In this document: piece after piece, positions 1 through 6,821 of the stretch | How positions within the stretch are numbered: the first letter of the stretch is position 1 | How the letters are laid out: the number at the start of each line of letters is the position of its first letter | Translations under genes and position numbers: made by a program | Source of the DNA: MGOM01 sp035455265 | GTDB taxonomy: Bacteria > Chloroflexota > Anaerolineae > Anaerolineales > E44-bin32 | Direction of reading: 5' to 3' | Assembly (NCBI GenBank): GCA_035455265.1 | Contig: DATIFK010000020.1 | Location: 1 to 11,083, forward strand | Length of the DNA: 11,083 nt | Notes under the pieces: generated by a model | Database searches by the model: none | What the model saw: the letters and a program-made list of their open reading frames with translations, nothing else | Told to the model about the DNA's origin: nothing

Positions 1-35
1 GAGTGGGGGAACCGAGGACCCTCTCTCGTCTCCAC

Positions 36-68
36 AAAAAGAGAAGACCCCTGATCAGGGTCTTCTCT
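36..68 (-). terminator. Intrinsic terminator in the outermost repeat unit
   Basis: An 11-bp perfect stem (40-50 with 58-68) encloses a 7-nt loop, CTGATCA. On the minus strand it is followed at once by a run of T (40-36). This is the best-formed terminator of the three hairpins in the repeat array. Its sequence differs from the other two, but the GAAGAC/GTCTTC core is kept. It would stop leftward transcription that reads through from the initiator tRNA. Confidence 0.75.
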
Positions 69-150
69 CTCAGGTAGCGGGACTGGGATTCCGTCTTCGT
101 CCCACGAGCGCAGTGAGTGGGAGAACCTCGACCTTCACTCCCCTCGATAG

Positions 151-188
151 GGAAAGAAGAAGACTCCCTTGGAGTGAGGGTGTCTTCT
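151..188 (-). terminator. Terminator-like hairpin in the middle repeat unit
   Basis: An imperfect stem pairs 158-169 with 177-188, with a T/T mismatch at 165/181 that interrupts the pairing. The minus-strand tail is TCTTTCC, weaker than a clean T run. It lies just 3' (minus strand) of a decayed tRNA-like end at about 195-219, in the same arrangement as the terminator of the intact tRNA. It is probably a decayed copy of that terminator. Confidence 0.55.
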
Positions 189-265
189 GTTCCTCAGGTA
201 GCGGGGCAGGGATTCCGTCTTCGCCCCACGAGCGCAGCGAGTGGGAGAACCTCACTCCCCTCGAT

Positions 266-305
266 AAGGAAAGAAGAAGACACCCTCGGAGTGAGGGTGT
301 CTTCT
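266..305 (-). terminator. Intrinsic terminator of the initiator tRNA
   Basis: A 13-bp perfect stem pairs 275-287 with 293-305 around a 5-nt loop. The minus-strand tail TCTTTCCTT follows. It begins 10 nt beyond the mature 3' end of the tRNA at 316, where a terminator for a single-gene tRNA transcript is expected. The tail is pyrimidine-rich and not pure T, so efficiency is uncertain. Confidence 0.75.
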
Positions 306-315
306 GTTCTTCAGG

Positions 316-387
316 TAGCGGGGCTAGGATTCGAACCTAGGACCTTCAGGTTATGAGCCTGACGAGCTGCCACTGCTCCACCCCGCA
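316..387 (-). tRNA. Initiator tRNA-fMet, anticodon CAT
   Basis: The minus strand folds into a 72-nt cloverleaf: acceptor strand TGCGGGG with CCCCGCT, D stem GAGC/GCTC, anticodon stem TCAGG/CCTGA with loop CTCATAA, variable AGGTC, T stem CTAGG/CCTAG and discriminator A. Two marks identify it as an initiator and not an elongator Met tRNA: no Watson-Crick pair at 1:72 (here T opposite T) and A11:T24 in the D stem. The usual three G:C pairs of the anticodon stem are changed to A29:T41, G30:C40, G31:C39. The 3' CCA is not encoded, because ACC is followed by T, so CCA must be added or repaired after transcription. It has its own promoter (409-437) and terminator (266-305). Confidence 0.93.
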
Positions 388-408
388 ACGCTTGCCACCA
401 ACCGGAGC

Positions 409-437
409 AGTGTAACACCCGGGGACGGCCCCGTCAA
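409..437 (-). promoter_or_regulatory. Sigma-70 promoter for the initiator tRNA
   Basis: On the minus strand, -35 TTGACG (437-432) and -10 TACACT (414-409) are separated by exactly 17 bp. Transcription would start near 402 and give a leader of about 15 nt before the tRNA 5' end at 387. The promoter lies between the ftsB stop and the tRNA, so the tRNA can be expressed independently. Confidence 0.75.
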
Positions 438-462
438 GGAATCGCGGAGCCTCCCGTGGGGA

Positions 463-846
463 TCAGCCCCCGGTCAACAGAGCCCACCACACGTCCCAGT
501 TCGACGGCGGAGGGGCGAACGGGGTGGTGCGAGCTGCCGGCGCGGCCGCCGTCCCCGACGGCGGCACCGGAACGATCAGGTGCTCGCCCTCGCGCACCAT
601 CTTGCCCTCTCGGCGCGCCCATTCTTCGACGAGCGATTCGCTGGTGGCCTGCGCGACCTGGGTCGCCAGCAACGCCGCCTGGGCCTCCATGCCGGAGACC
701 TCCGTCTGGAGGGCGCGTGCGTCGCGCTCGAGACGGCGGGCATCGGCCATTCGCGAGTTGAGATCACCGAGGATCAAGATCCCGATGATCACCCCCACGA
801 TCAGGGTGGCCTTTCCCAGAACGGGGCGTGAGCGCGGCGCGTCCAT
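463..846 (-). CDS. FtsB/DivIC-family septum formation initiator protein
   Basis: A 127-residue protein with a short N-terminus, one membrane span at about 13-28 (LIVGVIIGILIL), a coiled coil at about 33-68, and a conserved end region around 71-94 (LVEEWARREGKMVREGEHL). This matches the FtsB/DivIC pattern of an E-x-AR-E-x-GMVxxGE block after the coiled coil. Proteins of this family are bitopic membrane components of the divisome that act with FtsL and FtsQ/DivIB in septum assembly. The tail beyond residue 95 is rich in Pro and Ala and is not conserved in character. I chose the ATG at 846: the longer open frame to 1053 would read through tRNA-Leu and lacks family similarity. No Shine-Dalgarno is visible, and a -10-like TATCAT lies 9 nt upstream. 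The family is clear, but whether to call it FtsB or DivIC is not. Confidence 0.85.
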   Translation of the reverse strand: MDAPRSRPVLGKATLIVGVIIGILILGDLNSRMADARRLERDARALQTEVSGMEAQAALLATQVAQATSESLVEEWARREGKMVREGEHLIVPVPPSGTAAAPAARTTPFAPPPSNWDVWWALLTGG

Positions 847-855
847 CGCCTGAGG

Positions 856-884
856 ATGATACACGAGCGGCCAGAGGCGAGCAA
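856..884 (-). promoter_or_regulatory. Candidate promoter of the ftsB-like gene, leaderless geometry
   Basis: Minus-strand TATCAT (861-856) is a good -10. TTGCTC (884-879) is a weak -35 at 17-bp spacing. The predicted start site falls within about 3 nt of the ATG at 846, so the mRNA would have almost no leader. This fits the missing Shine-Dalgarno. The upstream terminator at 897-925 also means the gene needs its own promoter. Confidence 0.4.
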
Positions 885-895
885 GCCGGCCCACA

Positions 896-925
896 AAACC
901 CGGCGGCCCCGATCTCGGGGCCGCC
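896..925 (-). terminator. Intrinsic terminator of tRNA-Leu
   Basis: A perfect 10-bp GC-rich stem (902-911 with 916-925) has a 4-nt loop. On the minus strand GGG and then TTTT follow. It starts 5 nt after the encoded CCA of tRNA-Leu. The 3-nt offset before the T run is slightly unusual. Confidence 0.75.
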
Positions 926-930
926 CAGGC

Positions 931-1017
931 TGGTGCCGAAGGAGGGATTTGAACCCACATGAGCTTACGCTCACTGCGCCCTGAACGCAGCGCGTCTGCC
1001 AATTCCGCCACTTCGGC
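931..1017 (-). tRNA. tRNA-Leu, anticodon CAG
   Basis: An 87-nt class II tRNA including an encoded CCA (931-933). The acceptor stem GCCGAAG pairs with CTTCGGC. The anticodon stem CTGCG/CGCAG closes loop TTCAGGG, giving anticodon CAG. A long variable arm (TGAGCGTAAGCTCA) marks the Leu/Ser/Tyr class, and the T loop is TTCAAAT. It reads CUG codons, which are abundant in the surrounding GC-rich genes. It has its own promoter upstream and terminator downstream. Confidence 0.97.
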
Positions 1018-1025
1018 GCGCCGCC

Positions 1026-1053
1026 ATTTTACCCAATCCGCCCAGCGTGTCAA
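1026..1053 (-). promoter_or_regulatory. Sigma-70 promoter for tRNA-Leu
   Basis: A perfect -35 TTGACA (1053-1048) and a near-perfect -10 TAAAAT (1031-1026) are separated by 16 bp on the minus strand. Transcription would start around 1019, only about 2 nt before the tRNA 5' end at 1017, leaving almost nothing for 5' processing. Confidence 0.8.
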
Positions 1054-1164
1054 CGAACGCGCCGGTTGCTCTGTTTTGGCCCTACCGGGGACTTGGGGCT
1101 AGGTCCGCGCCCGCGGATTCGTTGGGCGAGAGCACCCCTCAGGAAGAGCCAGGGGGAATTGGCG

Positions 1165-4100
1165 TCATGCCGCCATCTCTCGCTCGGCCTCATCCAACCG
1201 CAGACTGATCACCCGGCTGGCCGAGTCGGCGCCCATGCTGACGCCGTAGATGACGTCGGCCGCCTGAACGGTCTGGCGGTTGTGAGTGATCACGATGAAC
1301 TGCGTCTCGGCCGAAAGCTCATGCAACATCTCTCGGAAGCGGGCGACGTTCGACTCGTCCAACATGGCGTCGACTTCATCCAGGACGCAAAACGGCGTCG
1401 GCGAGACCTTCAGCAACGCGAAGACCAGCGCGCACGCCGTCAGGCTGCGCTCTCCGCCCGAGAGCATCGACAGGCCCTGCTCGCGCCGCCCAGGCAGACG
1501 GGCCTCGATGTCGATCCCCGTCATCGTCAGGTCCTCCGGGTCGGTCAGCGACAAACGGACGGAACCGCCTCCGAACAGCCGCGTGAAGGCCAGACGAAAC
1601 TCGGCGCCCACCGCCTCAAAGGTCTTCTTGAACTCCTGCTCCATCAGCTCATCCAGCTCGGCGATGACGCTTTGGAGTTGACCCTCGGCCTTGCGCAGGT
1701 CCGTCAGCTGCGTGCTGAGGAACTCGACGCGCTCCTTGACTTCCAGGTACTCGCGCTGGGCCTCCGGATTGATGGCACCCATCCGGCGCAGCTGCAGGCG
1801 CAACCGATTGACCTGGGCCTCCTGCTCGAGCGGGAGAGCTTCGATGCGCGGCAAATGCTCGACCAGCCCCTCGATCGGCAGTGGACCCTGCACCGTCGCC
1901 GATTCGTCGAAGTCGAAGGCCACTAGCCCGAAGTCGTCCTCGATCCGCCGTTGCAGGCTGCTCAGTTCCTCCTCGCGGCGCGCCAGTTCGATCTGAGCCT
2001 GGGCATGACGCCGTTCGGCTGCCTGAACGTCCGCCCGCAGGTGAGCCTCCTCCTGCTCGAGGGTGGCGCGTGTCTGTTCCGTGGTGGTCAGTTCACCCTC
2101 GGCCGGGGCCGACTCGGCCGTGAGCGCCTGCAGTTTCTCCTCGATCACCTGGAGGCCGCGGGCGGCGTCGGCCAACTCGGCCTGCAGGCGCGACCGCTCT
2201 TGTTCCATCGCCTCGCGGCGGACCCTGCGGGCCTCCTGCTCGGCCAACCGCTCCTTGAGGCCGGCCTCCAACTCGGCGGCTCTCGCCTGCGCGTCTTCGA
2301 AGGCGCCCCGCGTGAGTTGAAGGTGGGCCTCCGCCTGTGCCCGATGGACGGCGCCTGCTTCTCCCCCCGCGGCCAGATCGGCCCGCTTGATCTCGACTTC
2401 GAGCCGCCCGTAGGCCGTCTGGATCTCATCGACCCGGCGCTGCTCTTCCGCAGAGCGCTCGAGGAGTTCATTGCGGTCCGCAGTCAGCGCCTCCAGGCGT
2501 GAACGAAGGAAGATGACACGCTCCCCAGCGGCCACGAAGCGCCCGTGCGCCTGGGCGTGCTCGGTCTGCGCGCGGTGATGCGCCTCGGTCGCGCGATCGA
2601 AGGCCTCCATGACCGCGGCGGTTTGGCTCCGCGCCGAGGCCAACTGCGCTTCGAGCGCACGAACCTGGTCGTCGGCAGAGGCCGCCTCACGGCGGGCCGC
2701 CTCGACGTCGGCCTGTTCCACCTGCGCGCCGGCCCCCTCCCCTTTCGCCCGTGAAGCGCGAAGGAGCACATGGCCTTCGGGGTGGAAGACCTCACCCTGC
2801 AGCGTGACCAGTCGCGCCTCGCCGGCCAGTCGCCCGGCCAGGCGTCTGGCCGCGGCGCGGCTGCGGACGATCCACGTGCGGCCCAAGATCGACTCGACGG
2901 CTCGTCGGTACGCCGGCGCCACCTCGACCAGGTCGACGGCATTGCCGAGGCAGTCGGGATCGACGAGGGCCTCCGGGCGAGGAGCGGCCGAAGGGCCGTC
3001 GAGGCGCACGAGGGCCGTCGGTGCATCAAGCGGGTTTGCCTCCACCAGACGCATGCCGGCGTCGATGTCCGCCTCGCTGGCAAACCCGAAGCCGTCGGCG
3101 AATGGGCCAAGAGCCGCTTCGATCGCCCTACGAAGTTCGGGGGGCACGCGCAGGGCCGAGCGCATCTCACCTTCCCAGCGGAGCTGCCCCTCGCCGGCGG
3201 CCTGCTTCAATGCGGCTTTCAGTTGAGACGAGGCCTCCAGCGATTCCCTTTGCGACTCCCACCGCGCTTCCAAGGACTCCATGCGCCCGCGCCGTTTCAT
3301 GGCGTGCTGGCCGGCCTCGTCGCGTTCCTTCTCGAGGCGGGCCTGGTCCGCCAGGGTGCGATCCCGTGCCTCGGCGGCCGCGCGGCGTGCCGCCTCCGCC
3401 TTGCCGATCTCCGCCTGGCGCATCTTGGACTCGTCGGTGGCGCGGTCCTCAGCTTCGGTGGCCGTGCGGAGTTCGACCTGGAGACGATCGATATCGGCAG
3501 CGACAGCCCGGGTCTGCTGTGTCAGGCTCTCGAGCCGGGCAGCCGCCGCGGCCCGGTCGGCAGCCAACGACTCGAGCGTGGCGCCGGCGGGCGCGGCTGA
3601 GCCTTCCGATGGGGAGAGGAGATCATTCCACTGCCCGGTGGCTTCATCCAACGCTGCCTTCCGCTCCGCGACGTCGGCCCGGCCGGCCTCGACCCTGGCC
3701 GCCAGGGCCGCGCGGCTCTCCGCGGCATCCTTCTCCTCCGCCTCCAGCGCGGCCGCCTGCTCATCGAGCCAGCGCAGCCGCTCTTCGGAGACCGCCTGCC
3801 GGCGTCCCAGAGTTTCGCGTTCGCGATAGGCCGCCGATACGTGTTGGGCGTTCCTCTGCAGGCCCGCCCGCAGCGCGTCGATCCGCAGGCGCGCCGCCGT
3901 CAGGTCACGGTCGGCCTGTTCTTCGCGCGCCCGCAGGCTGTCCCGCTGCGCGCCTTGCTGTTCGGCCTCGGATCGCGCTCGCGCCAGAACATCGGTCAGG
4001 CGATACCAGTGATATCCGTACCAGGTCCGCAGGGCGGCGTGCAGGTCGTTGCGGACCTGCTCGAAATCCTGGGCCCGGCGCGCCTGGCGTTCGAGGCTGC

Positions 4101-4731
4101 GCAGCCGCGGCCGCAGCTCGGCCAGGATATCCTGCACGCGGTCGAGGTTGCGCCGCGTTTGATCGAGCCGGCGCAGGGTCTCTTCTCGGCGCGAACGGTA
4201 CAGCCCGATGCCGGCGGCTTCTTCGAACAGCCGCCGCCGTTCCTCCGCCTTGAGCGACAGGGCGGCGTCGACCAAACCCTGGCCGATGATCGTGTAGGTG
4301 CGTTCGCCCAGACCGCAGCGGGCCAACAACTCGGCGACCTCGCGCAAGCGGACACGTTGCCCGTTGATCAGATATTCGTTCTCGCCGTCGCGATAGGCGC
4401 GCCGCCCGATCGTCACCTCGCTGAAATCGATCGGCAGCCAGCCATCGCTGTTGTCGAAGGTGATCGTCGCCGCCGCCATGCCGGCCCGGGCGCGCTGCTC
4501 CGAGCCGGAGAAGATCATGTCCTCGGTGCGCTTGCCTCGCAGCAACGAATACGACTGCTCCCCCAGCACCCAGCGAATGGCGTCGGCGATGTTCGACTTC
4601 CCTGAACCATTGGGGCCGACGATCGCCGTGATCGTCGAGGCGAACTCGAACATCGACTTGCTGGCAAAGGTCTTGTAGCCCTGCAGGTCGAGGGCCTTCA
4701 ACCGGGGGCGGCCGCGTCCGTTGGTGCTCAC
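1165..4731 (-). CDS. smc: Chromosome segregation/condensation ATPase SMC
   Basis: A 1188-residue protein, the normal length for bacterial SMC. In order: N-terminal ATPase half with Walker A GPNGSGKSN (39-47) and Q-loop IIGQG (148-152); first coiled coil from about 175 to 500, rich in Ala, Glu and Arg; hinge at about 500-665; second coiled coil to about 1000; C-terminal half with signature LSGGERSL (1090-1097), Walker B CVLDEVD (catalytic E1119), D-loop LDESN and the switch His in VITHN (H1150). SMC dimerises through the hinge and, with ScpA/ScpB, organises and resolves chromosomes. The hinge's glycine-rich interface motif looks eroded (PEGHVLLRAS at 651-660). The start is GTG, whose GTGA overlaps the rnc stop by 4 bp, which indicates translational coupling. 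ScpA/ScpB are not in the window. Confidence 0.97.
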   Translation of the reverse strand: MSTNGRGRPRLKALDLQGYKTFASKSMFEFASTITAIVGPNGSGKSNIADAIRWVLGEQSYSLLRGKRTEDMIFSGSEQRARAGMAAATITFDNSDGWLPIDFSEVTIGRRAYRDGENEYLINGQRVRLREVAELLARCGLGERTYTIIGQGLVDAALSLKAEERRRLFEEAAGIGLYRSRREETLRRLDQTRRNLDRVQDILAELRPRLRSLERQARRAQDFEQVRNDLHAALRTWYGYHWYRLTDVLARARSEAEQQGAQRDSLRAREEQADRDLTAARLRIDALRAGLQRNAQHVSAAYRERETLGRRQAVSEERLRWLDEQAAALEAEEKDAAESRAALAARVEAGRADVAERKAALDEATGQWNDLLSPSEGSAAPAGATLESLAADRAAAAARLESLTQQTRAVAADIDRLQVELRTATEAEDRATDESKMRQAEIGKAEAARRAAAEARDRTLADQARLEKERDEAGQHAMKRRGRMESLEARWESQRESLEASSQLKAALKQAAGEGQLRWEGEMRSALRVPPELRRAIEAALGPFADGFGFASEADIDAGMRLVEANPLDAPTALVRLDGPSAAPRPEALVDPDCLGNAVDLVEVAPAYRRAVESILGRTWIVRSRAAARRLAGRLAGEARLVTLQGEVFHPEGHVLLRASRAKGEGAGAQVEQADVEAARREAASADDQVRALEAQLASARSQTAAVMEAFDRATEAHHRAQTEHAQAHGRFVAAGERVIFLRSRLEALTADRNELLERSAEEQRRVDEIQTAYGRLEVEIKRADLAAGGEAGAVHRAQAEAHLQLTRGAFEDAQARAAELEAGLKERLAEQEARRVRREAMEQERSRLQAELADAARGLQVIEEKLQALTAESAPAEGELTTTEQTRATLEQEEAHLRADVQAAERRHAQAQIELARREEELSSLQRRIEDDFGLVAFDFDESATVQGPLPIEGLVEHLPRIEALPLEQEAQVNRLRLQLRRMGAINPEAQREYLEVKERVEFLSTQLTDLRKAEGQLQSVIAELDELMEQEFKKTFEAVGAEFRLAFTRLFGGGSVRLSLTDPEDLTMTGIDIEARLPGRREQGLSMLSGGERSLTACALVFALLKVSPTPFCVLDEVDAMLDESNVARFREMLHELSAETQFIVITHNRQTVQAADVIYGVSMGADSASRVISLRLDEAEREMAA

Positions 4732-5444
4732 GCCGCACCCTCGCGAGGAGATGCTTCCCGCAGGCTGTCGAGACGAGTCAGGGCGTCGGCGGCGGCTTCC
4801 TGAGCCGCCTCCTGCTTGCTTCGCCCGCGCCCCCGCCCGGCCAGCCGCTCGCCCAGGTTGACCTGGACGACGAACTCGCGCGCATGGTCCGGCCCGGAGG
4901 TGTCGATCGTCTCATAGCGAGGCGTCATGCTCAGTTCGGACTGCGCCCACATCTGCAGCCGGCTGCGCGGATCGAGGAAGGTCTCATCCTCCAGCGCCGT
5001 CTGGACCGAGCGCTCGAATCGCGGCGCCATGAATCGGTCCACCGCCTCGAGGCCGCTGTCCAGATACAGGGCGCCGATGATGGCTTCGAAACCGTCGCAC
5101 AGCAGCGCCGGCCGCTGCCGGCCGCCCATGGCGTCCTCGCCCCGGCCGAGAAGAATGACCTCACCCAGACGGAGCTCGCGGGCGAACTGGGCCAGCTGTT
5201 CGGTGCGGACCAGCACCGAGCGCAGTCGGGTCAACTCGCCTTCGTCCATCTCTGGGAATCGTCGGAAGAGCCACGCGCCGCTGAGCAGATCCAGGGCGGC
5301 ATCGCCGAGGAACTCGAGGCGCTCGTTGTCCTCGGGCACGTCGGGGTGCTCGTTGATGTACGAGCGATGGGTCAGGGCGCGTCGCAGCAAGCCGGCGTCG
5401 CGGAAGGCCAAGCCGGCCTGCCGGGCGAACTCGTCCGGATGCAT
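4728..5444 (-). CDS. rnc: Ribonuclease III
   Basis: A 238-residue protein of family length. The N-terminal nuclease domain (about 1-150) has the signature NERLEFLGDAAL (40-51) and the acidic residues expected for two-metal catalysis: E41, E44, D48, D117 and E120. The C-terminal double-stranded RNA-binding domain spans about 158-226 and ends in the typical GRGRSKQEAAQEAAADAL stretch. It cleaves double-stranded RNA in rRNA precursors, some mRNAs and small-RNA duplexes. The start ATG at 5444 has a Shine-Dalgarno AAGGAA (5456-5451). It is followed by smc with a 4-bp overlap, the classic rnc-smc pair. A 110-bp gap upstream holds a hairpin and a possible promoter, so rnc-smc may be expressed separately from fabF. 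Confidence 0.97.
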   Translation of the reverse strand: MHPDEFARQAGLAFRDAGLLRRALTHRSYINEHPDVPEDNERLEFLGDAALDLLSGAWLFRRFPEMDEGELTRLRSVLVRTEQLAQFARELRLGEVILLGRGEDAMGGRQRPALLCDGFEAIIGALYLDSGLEAVDRFMAPRFERSVQTALEDETFLDPRSRLQMWAQSELSMTPRYETIDTSGPDHAREFVVQVNLGERLAGRGRGRSKQEAAQEAAADALTRLDSLREASPREGAA

Positions 5445-5450
5445 AAGACT

Positions 5451-5456
5451 TTCCTT
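5451..5456 (-). promoter_or_regulatory. Ribosome binding site of rnc
   Basis: AAGGAA on the minus strand lies 6 nt before the ATG at 5444 and supports that start. Confidence 0.75.
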
Positions 5457-5484
5457 GAGCTGCGTGAACTTGGGGGGCGGCGAT

Positions 5485-5503
5485 AACCCAGACGATCTGG
5501 GTT
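5485..5503 (-). other. Hairpin in the fabF-rnc gap (rnc leader)
   Basis: A perfect 8-bp stem, AACCCAGA with TCTGGGTT, has a 3-nt loop and lies 41 nt upstream of the rnc start. No T run follows on the minus strand, so it is not a canonical intrinsic terminator. It could be a processing or stability element between fabF and rnc. E. coli rnc is known to autoregulate through cleavage of its own leader hairpin, but this stem is short for an RNase III substrate. Confidence 0.6.
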
Positions 5504-5551
5504 CCCGGCGTCCCTCCAGTTCGACCTCACGGCAATGATCACCGGGCGGGT

Positions 5552-5581
5552 ATTCTACAGGGATATGCTCCGAAATGCCAG
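5552..5581 (-). promoter_or_regulatory. Weak candidate promoter for rnc-smc
   Basis: Minus-strand CTGGCA (5581-5576), an 18-bp spacer and TAGAAT (5557-5552) form a plausible sigma-70 pair overlapping the fabF stop codon. It would give rnc a leader of about 100 nt that includes the 5485-5503 hairpin. The match is modest and may be chance. Confidence 0.3.
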
Positions 5582-6796
5582 GACCGCGTTATGTCCTCCA
5601 AACCCGAAAGCATTGCTCAGAGCCAGACGCACGCGAGCTTGGCGAGCCTGGTTGGGGACATAATCAAGATCACAGTCCGGGTCCGGCGTCGCCAGGTGGA
5701 TCGTCGGGGGCAGCATACCCGTCCGGATGGCCTGGACGCAGAAGATGGCCTCGAGGGCGCCGGTGGCGCCCATCATGTGGCCAGTCATCGACTTGGTCGA
5801 TGAGATGGGGACTTCGTAGGCGCGCTCCCCCAGGGCCGCTTTGACCGACAGCGTCTCGGACAGGTCGTTGAGTTTCGTCCCCGTGCCGTGGGCGTTGATG
5901 TAGTCGACGTCATCTGGGCCGGCTTCGGCCGACTGCAGCGCCAGGCGGATGGCGGCTGCGCCGCCGGCACCATCTTCCGCAGGAGCCGTCACGTGGAAGG
6001 CGTCCGCCGAAGCCCCGTAGCCGGCTAACTCCGCCAGCACGGTCGCGCCGCGTGCCTGCGCGTGTTCCAGCGTCTCCAGGATCAGGACCGCCGCCCCCTC
6101 CCCCATGACCAGGCCGTCCCGGTTGAGGTCGAACGGCGAAGGCGTCAGCTGGTACTCTTCATTGCGGTGGGAAAGCGCCCCCAGGCGATCGAACGCGGCC
6201 ACACCGATGCGCGTGATGGTCGCCTCCGCGCCGCCGGCGATGGCGGCATCGGCCACACCGGACCGCAGCAGCAGCCATGCCTGCCCCAGGCCGTCGGCAC
6301 TCGAAGCGCACGCGCTGGCCACCGAGAACGACGGCCCGCGCGCGCCGGTGTCGATGGCCGCCATGCCGCTGGCGCCGTTGGACATGATCATCGGTATCAC
6401 GAACGGACCCAGACGGCGCGGCCCTTCGTCCGTCAGCGTGTGGATGGCGTTCTCGATGGCGGCCAGCCCGCCGATGGCGCTGGACAGGATGACCGCCACC
6501 CGCCCGGCCGAGGCGGGGTCGATGATGAGTCCGGATTGGTGCATGGCCTGATGGACGGCGACGGCCGCGAACTGCTCGTAGCGATCGCGCCGCCGCGCCT
6601 CCCGCGGCTCCAAGACCTGCGTCGGGTCGAATCCTTTGACCTCGGCGGCGATGCGCGCTCCCAGGTCCGACGGATCGAACAACGTGATCGGGCCAACGCC
6701 GGACTTGCCGGCAACGGCGCTTTGCCAAGTCTCGTCGACGGTCAACCCCAGCGGGTTGACCGTCCCCATCCCCGTGACGACGACCTTCCGCTCCAC
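5555..6796 (-). CDS. fabF: 3-oxoacyl-[acyl-carrier-protein] synthase II (FabF)
   Basis: A 413-residue condensing enzyme of full family length. It has the thiolase fold with nucleophile Cys163 in SVASACASSADG and the decarboxylation histidines His303 (INAHGTGT) and His340 (STKSMTGHMMGATGA, with conserved Lys335). The C-terminal LSNAFGFGGHNA loop is the FabF gating motif. It joins malonyl-ACP to acyl-ACP to extend fatty acids in the cytosol. The start is GTG at 6796, giving MERKVVVTGMG, the expected KAS-II N-terminus, with Shine-Dalgarno AGGGAG 6 nt upstream. It lies 25 bp after thrC and 110 bp before rnc. In many bacteria acpP precedes fabF; here it does not, and the acyl carrier protein must be encoded elsewhere. 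All catalytic residues are present. Confidence 0.97.
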   Translation of the reverse strand: MERKVVVTGMGTVNPLGLTVDETWQSAVAGKSGVGPITLFDPSDLGARIAAEVKGFDPTQVLEPREARRRDRYEQFAAVAVHQAMHQSGLIIDPASAGRVAVILSSAIGGLAAIENAIHTLTDEGPRRLGPFVIPMIMSNGASGMAAIDTGARGPSFSVASACASSADGLGQAWLLLRSGVADAAIAGGAEATITRIGVAAFDRLGALSHRNEEYQLTPSPFDLNRDGLVMGEGAAVLILETLEHAQARGATVLAELAGYGASADAFHVTAPAEDGAGGAAAIRLALQSAEAGPDDVDYINAHGTGTKLNDLSETLSVKAALGERAYEVPISSTKSMTGHMMGATGALEAIFCVQAIRTGMLPPTIHLATPDPDCDLDYVPNQARQARVRLALSNAFGFGGHNAVLAFRSISL

Positions 6797-6821
6797 TCGA
6801 CTCTCCCTGCGCCGGGCCCGA

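Larger units (their letters stand above)
1..311. repeat. Degenerate tandem array of tRNA 3'-half relics plus terminator hairpins
   Basis: No gene is seen here. Two units (71-194, 124 bp; 195-311, 117 bp) are clearly homologous, and a partial third lies at 1-70. Each full unit starts with CAGGTAGCGGG followed by a GGATTC block, which matches the 3' end of the initiator tRNA that starts at 316. A CGAGCGCAG(T/C)GAGTGGGAGAACCTC segment and a GAAGAC-core hairpin follow. The 7-bp length difference is the string GACCTTC, present in the first unit and absent from the second. The first unit keeps a GAACCTCGACCTTCA string that resembles the tRNA's GAACCTAGGACCTTCA. The partial unit has GAACCGAGGACC in the same place. 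The array therefore looks like repeated duplication of the tRNA 3' half with its terminator, followed by decay. It runs off the left edge, so the copy number is unknown. Confidence 0.8.

Noticed and set aside
1..311. CRISPR array
   Set aside because: Units of 117-124 bp are homologous along their whole length, with no short constant repeat alternating with unique spacers, and no cas gene is present.
113..356. Two overlapping plus-strand short open frames at the left edge
   Set aside because: They translate the tandem repeats and part of the tRNA, have no start context and repeat the same peptide-like strings. They are not genes.
847..1053. N-terminal extension of the ftsB-like frame to 1053
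   Set aside because: The extra 69 residues would be translated from tRNA-Leu and its terminator. The FtsB-like protein starts naturally at 846.
1104..1117. Small hairpin (TCCGCG/CGCGGA) downstream of smc as its terminator
   Set aside because: The stem is only 5-6 bp and no T run follows on the minus strand. It is too weak to call, so the end of the smc transcript is not identified.
1066..4605. Several long plus-strand open frames opposite smc (for example 1066-1926 and 3021-4253)
   Set aside because: They are antisense to a full-length SMC with all motifs, have low-complexity Arg/Pro/Ala composition and no recognisable domain. They reflect the GC-rich codon bias of smc.
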